From Planctomycetota bacterium (GTDB lineage: Bacteria; Planctomycetota; UBA1135; GCA-002748355): DNA of 48,102 bases. The notes beneath the pieces were generated by a model that saw only the letters and a list, made by a program, of their open reading frames with translations, was not told the DNA's origin and did not search any database. Each line of letters opens with the position of its first letter. Position 1 is the first letter of the stretch. The DNA lies in the NCBI GenBank assembly GCA_024278315.1, contig JAJRTL010000104.1:1-48102 (forward strand). Reading direction: 5' to 3'. A program made the position numbers and the translations under genes. This document shows positions 46,298 to 48,102 of the stretch, piece after piece.

Positions 46298-47209
46298 TCA
46301 CGAGTCGACGGGAACGAGCCTTTGATCTTCCACGCGAAAGAAGACGGGGGAGAGCGGGTGGCGCCCCCTGCCGTGCGCCTCTGCCAACTGTTCGCGCCAG
46401 GCGTCGCAGAGACCCTTTCGGGCTCCGTAGCACAGTTTGTCTCGTTCAGGGATACCAAACACAACGCTGTCGCCGAACCCTTTCCCGTAGAGCTGAAGGA
46501 GCAAGCGGGTTGCCGTGTAACCGTCACCCTCCTCGATGAACCGCAGCGCCATCGTCTCATGGTCGTCTACCATCAACGGCGTGCGATCGGGCTCCAATCT
46601 GGTCAGGTTCTCCATGGCCAGATTGTGGATGGCATCGAGGCTGGCTCCCCAGGACGCCAGGTGGGCTTCCGTCACGAAGACCATCGTCTCGGCCTCATCG
46701 ATGACGTAGCAGACCCTGAGATCCTCGACGAGCGGAGAGCGAACCAGCCTCGCTGGACCAAAGGTCGGTGAGTGGGATTGGATCCACTCCATGCCTCGGA
46801 TCTGTGGTAACAGGTCGGGGATCACCAGATCGAAGGGAAGATCTCCGACGCTGCTTTGATTCTCCTGCAGGAATTCGACGAGTTCCTGGACAAGCTCATG
46901 CAGCTGATGGCCGCGCACTTTGGCGAAGCGCAGAAGATCCGGCAAGGAGAGTACGGATTCTTGACGACCAAACGAGAGGATGAGCGCCTTGCCATCGGCA
47001 CTCAGTCCGGTCACTTCGCAGTCCCCCTCGCTCTTCTGGAGCTCAGCCTCGAAGAGTTCCAGGAGACGCATGAGTTGGCTGTCGACCGTATCCTGTGACG
47101 TCGGGGCAGCCTCAGCAACAAGCGGGCGAAATCGCCAGACCGCTGCAGCCAGGATCAGGATCGGAACGAGGATGAGGGTCCAGAGGAGCATCTCTCTTCT
47201 CTTCGACAC
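46298..47209 (-). CDS. DUF1444-like protein with N-terminal TM
   Basis: 303 aa; CYVIDEAETMVFVTEAHLASWGASLDAIHNLAMENLTRLEP...SVVFGIPERDKLCYG resembles the DUF1444 pattern. Confidence 0.6.
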   Translation of the reverse strand: MSKRREMLLWTLILVPILILAAAVWRFRPLVAEAAPTSQDTVDSQLMRLLELFEAELQKSEGDCEVTGLSADGKALILSFGRQESVLSLPDLLRFAKVRGHQLHELVQELVEFLQENQSSVGDLPFDLVIPDLLPQIRGMEWIQSHSPTFGPARLVRSPLVEDLRVCYVIDEAETMVFVTEAHLASWGASLDAIHNLAMENLTRLEPDRTPLMVDDHETMALRFIEEGDGYTATRLLLQLYGKGFGDSVVFGIPERDKLCYGARKGLCDAWREQLAEAHGRGRHPLSPVFFRVEDQRLVPVDS

Positions 47210-47321
47210 AGGATCCCGTCGGGATTGAGAATAGCCCAGTGGTTGCAGCTTCTGCTATCCTGGAAGCAACCATCCAGCCTCTCCCCCAGAGCCCCCGAGG
47301 CATTGCCCAGGTTTCCCAAAA

Positions 47322-48102
47322 TTGCGTCAGTATCGCCTACTCATCGCCGCCGGAGGTACTCTCAAGCCTCTCAGCCTCCAGGGGGAACGCTGGATCATGG
47401 GCCGTGCCGCGGATTGCGACATCCACATCCCCGACCCCCTGGTCAGTCGCCGGCACGCCCTCCTGTTCCTCGACGAGGGCGGACTGTGGCTCCGCGATCT
47501 GGGGGCTCGCAATCCGATCCTCTGCAATGAGGAAGCTCTGGGAGACGAAGCCAAGCAACTGAAGGACGGGGATCGCATCTGGGTCGGCAATACGCTCCTC
47601 TACGTCCAGACCCCCCATCGCATGGATGCTGAACTCGTCGAGCAGGAGACAGCCGTGGGCGAAGGGACCGTCTACCTCAGTCGGGGCCCGCTCGAAGACG
47701 GGGGTGAAGTCCTTCGCCTGCTGGGGGGGCTCGCGGAGTCTCTGCAGCCGGTCGAACAAGCCGAAGACGCAGCCAAACTCACGCTGGACTTCCTCCTCGA
47801 GCTACTGCCCAGCCACGCGGGATTCATCGCCCGCATCCACTCCCGGACGCACCTCAAGCTACTTCACATCGAGGGTCAGAAAACACAAGCTGGCACGCTC
47901 AAGCTCACCCAATCGCTGATCAAGGAGATCAAGAAGGCGGAGGCTCCCATCTGCATCCAGCCCGACCCGAAGAAGGAGCCGGTGGCCGGGCTCCTGGGCA
48001 GACTCGACAGCGGTGATTGCCTCTTCGCCAGTCCGCTCTACACGAGGGGTGAACTCACGGGTCTGATCTACCTGGAGCGCCCACTCCCCCGTGCGCGCAA
48101 CA
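47322..48102 (+). CDS. FHA-domain protein (3' truncated by window edge), probably followed by a GAF-like sensory region
   Basis: TTG start gives LRQYRLLIAAGGTLKPLSLQGERWIMGRAADCDIHIPDPLVSRRHALLFLDEGGLWLRDLGARNPILCNEEAL...LKDGDRIWVGNTLLYV. Open to the window end and so absent from the ORF list. Confidence 0.85.
   Translation, partial: MRQYRLLIAAGGTLKPLSLQGERWIMGRAADCDIHIPDPLVSRRHALLFLDEGGLWLRDLGARNPILCNEEALGDEAKQLKDGDRIWVGNTLLYVQTPHRMDAELVEQETAVGEGTVYLSRGPLEDGGEVLRLLGGLAESLQPVEQAEDAAKLTLDFLLELLPSHAGFIARIHSRTHLKLLHIEGQKTQAGTLKLTQSLIKEIKKAEAPICIQPDPKKEPVAGLLGRLDSGDCLFASPLYTRGELTGLIYLERPLPRARN

Noticed and set aside
46285-46302. Triple CTCACG repeat between convergent genes
   Set aside because: Only three 6-bp units; likely chance and overlaps the end of a CDS.
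1-48102. Search for tRNA, rRNA, CRISPR arrays, transposases, integrases and phage structural genes
   Set aside because: None recognised by eye. The only regular repeats are short intragenic coding repeats. A tRNAscan/Infernal run would be needed to exclude small RNAs.

Overview
The window is a gene-dense, high-GC bacterial chromosome segment. The gene complement (DUF1573, FGE-type, CarboxypepD_reg, large Ser/Thr kinase) suggests a Planctomycetota- or Myxococcota-like organism, but this is inference and no taxonomic marker was searched. Most genes from 4.07 to 41.9 kb are on the minus strand in tight, often overlapping, operon-like runs. Recognisable content: mitochondrial-type aconitase; an RdgC-like protein with a 4-nt-overlapping partner; DUF5658 protein; TPR membrane protein; HEAT/VWA protein; an acidic single-TM protein; selB, a zinc-ribbon protein, rpoD and dnaG; rsmA/ksgA; FGE-type and OmpA-type lipoproteins; two tandem DUF21/CNNM proteins; histidine kinase; PilC/GspF; PP2C phosphatase; a giant Ser/Thr kinase; PilB/GspE, PilT and a second PilB/GspE; DUF1573 protein; UMF1-type MFS; a QueG-like [4Fe-4S] protein; a 1107-aa carboxypeptidase-regulatory-like protein; DUF1444-like protein; and an FHA protein running off the right edge. 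The main finding is the QueG-like gene at 41170..41946 (minus). It is interrupted by a single in-frame UGA at 41500..41502, after which the same frame continues through an intact CxxCxxxCxxxCP ferredoxin motif to a normal stop. Because the window also encodes SelB, this is a candidate undescribed selenoprotein, although a recent nonsense mutation or base-call error is not excluded. The second system-level observation is a Ser/Thr kinase, lipoprotein and PP2C phosphatase module located between type IV pilus/T2SS ATPase genes and the PilC/GspF gene. No tRNA, rRNA, CRISPR array or transposase was recognised.
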